From positions 1-64,000 of the forward strand of contig URGI01000001.1 of the NCBI GenBank assembly GCA_900547315.1: 64,000 bases of DNA. The letters run 5' to 3'. Below the pieces are notes generated by a model. It saw only the letters and a program-made list of their open reading frames with translations, was not told the DNA's origin and made no database searches. A program made the translations under genes and the position numbers. This document shows positions 63,507-64,000 of this stretch, piece by piece. Within the stretch, counting starts at the first letter, position 1; each line of letters opens with the position of its first letter. This stretch comes from an uncultured Eubacteriales bacterium. Lineage in GTDB: Bacteria > Bacillota > Clostridia > Oscillospirales > Oscillospiraceae.

Positions 63507-64000
63507 TTAGAACGGCTTCTCCACGAGACCGACGCGCTTGTAAACCTTGCGCAGAGTTTTGCGGGCAACGGAGCTTGCCTTTATTGCGCCGTCCGTATAC
63601 ACCTGCTTGAGATATGCCTTGTCCGCGAGTATGCGTTCGGCCTCCTCACGTATGGGACGCAGTGTCTCGATGACGGCGTCGCCCACGGCGGGCTTGAACA
63701 CGCCGTAGCCCTTACCGGCGAATTCGCTCTCGATCTCGTCGAAGCTCTTGCCGGTGACGGAGGCGTATATGTTCATCAGGTTTGCGACGCCGGGCTTGTT
63801 CTCCGGATCGTAGCGGACACAGCGCTCAGTGTCGGAGTCGGTGATGGCGCGTTTGAACTTGCGGGAGATCTCTTCGGGGCTGTCCATGAGGAACACACAG
63901 CCCGCGGGATCGGACTTGGACATCTTCGAGGTCGGGTTGCCAAGGCTCATGATGCGCGCACCGACCCTGGGAATATAAGGTTCGGGAACCTTGAAGGTCT
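63507..64000 (-). CDS. trpS: Tryptophanyl-tRNA synthetase, C-terminal part (cut by window edge)
   Basis: The minus-strand frame runs in from beyond 64000, reading FKVPEPYIPRVGARIMSL, then NPTSKMSKSDP. The latter contains the KMSKS ATP-binding loop, followed by the C-terminal helical domain that ends RKTLRKVYKRVGLVEKPF. The enzyme charges tRNA-Trp. About half of a normal 330-350-aa TrpS is present. It probably heads a unit with the TagO/WecA-like gene 12 bp downstream. Confidence 0.93.
   Translation of the reverse strand, partial: TFKVPEPYIPRVGARIMSLGNPTSKMSKSDPAGCVFLMDSPEEISRKFKRAITDSDTERCVRYDPENKPGVANLMNIYASVTGKSFDEIESEFAGKGYGVFKPAVGDAVIETLRPIREEAERILADKAYLKQVYTDGAIKASSVARKTLRKVYKRVGLVEKPF

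Overview
This window is about 64 kb of a fairly GC-rich, low-repeat bacterial chromosome. The gene content points to a strictly anaerobic, probably endospore-forming Clostridia of the Oscillospiraceae/Ruminococcaceae type. The indicators are oxygen-sensitive enzymes (class III ribonucleotide reductase nrdGD, pyruvate:ferredoxin oxidoreductase), spore genes (both dipicolinate synthase subunits dpsAB, a SpoIID-like protein, a SleB-type cell-wall hydrolase), a Gram-positive lysine riboswitch, PyrR, FakA/Asp23 and a TagO/WecA-type enzyme. The species assignment is inference; no rRNA or tRNA gene was seen.

Layout. 0-10 kb (mostly minus strand): a possible recombinase remnant at the edge, pyrR-uraA behind a leader terminator, an nrdG-nrdD-trxB operon with two NrdR boxes, a cation/proton antiporter, and an NhaC-family transporter under a lysine riboswitch. 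10-16 kb (plus): a YwaF/TMEM164-like membrane protein with a 282-bp MITE-like element inserted at its stop codon, a GHKL kinase/LytTR regulator pair, serC and a DUF1015 gene. 16-28 kb: an unrecognised 427-aa protein with a DUF4259-like N-terminus, a split transketolase, a HAD phosphatase with plsY, spoIID, folA-thyA, dpsAB, a lipoprotein, and pyrG behind a strong leader terminator. 28-39 kb: the PFOR gene, asp23-fakA, sleB-like, a VanZ-like fusion, two XRE regulators and an M20 amidohydrolase. 39-57 kb: a LacI-family regulator and a long plus-strand catabolic gene cluster. 57-64 kb: a decayed ABC exporter gene, an M16C protease, a phosphodiesterase, three small unknown genes, a TagO/WecA-like transferase and the 3' part of trpS.

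The most interesting block is 39.1-57.0 kb. Three near-identical LacI-type operators (core GTTAAACGATTA) flank the regulator and the start of the cluster. The cluster encodes carbamate kinase, a PrpF-type isomerase, an MmgE/PrpD protein, a DUF523/TudS-like putative Fe-S protein, LeuC/LeuD-type hydratase subunits, a PreA-type flavoprotein, a dihydropyrimidinase/allantoinase-type cyclic amidohydrolase, an aspartate/ornithine-type carbamoyltransferase, a 49-aa membrane peptide with an SSS symporter, an NCS1 permease, a nitrilase-family amidase, a family III CoA-transferase and an HMG-CoA-lyase-like lyase. Read together, these suggest uptake and reductive ring opening of a nitrogen heterocycle. 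The carbamoyl group would be conserved as ATP through carbamoyl phosphate, and the carbon skeleton processed as a branched unsaturated dicarboxylate to acyl-CoA plus a 2-oxo acid. The substrate cannot be read from the sequence, and I know of no described pathway with this exact gene set.

Regulation readable from sequence includes the lysine riboswitch, NrdR boxes, LacI operators, leader terminators of pyrR and pyrG, a 21-bp-phased direct repeat upstream of the LytTR system, and many perfect-stem terminators between convergent genes.
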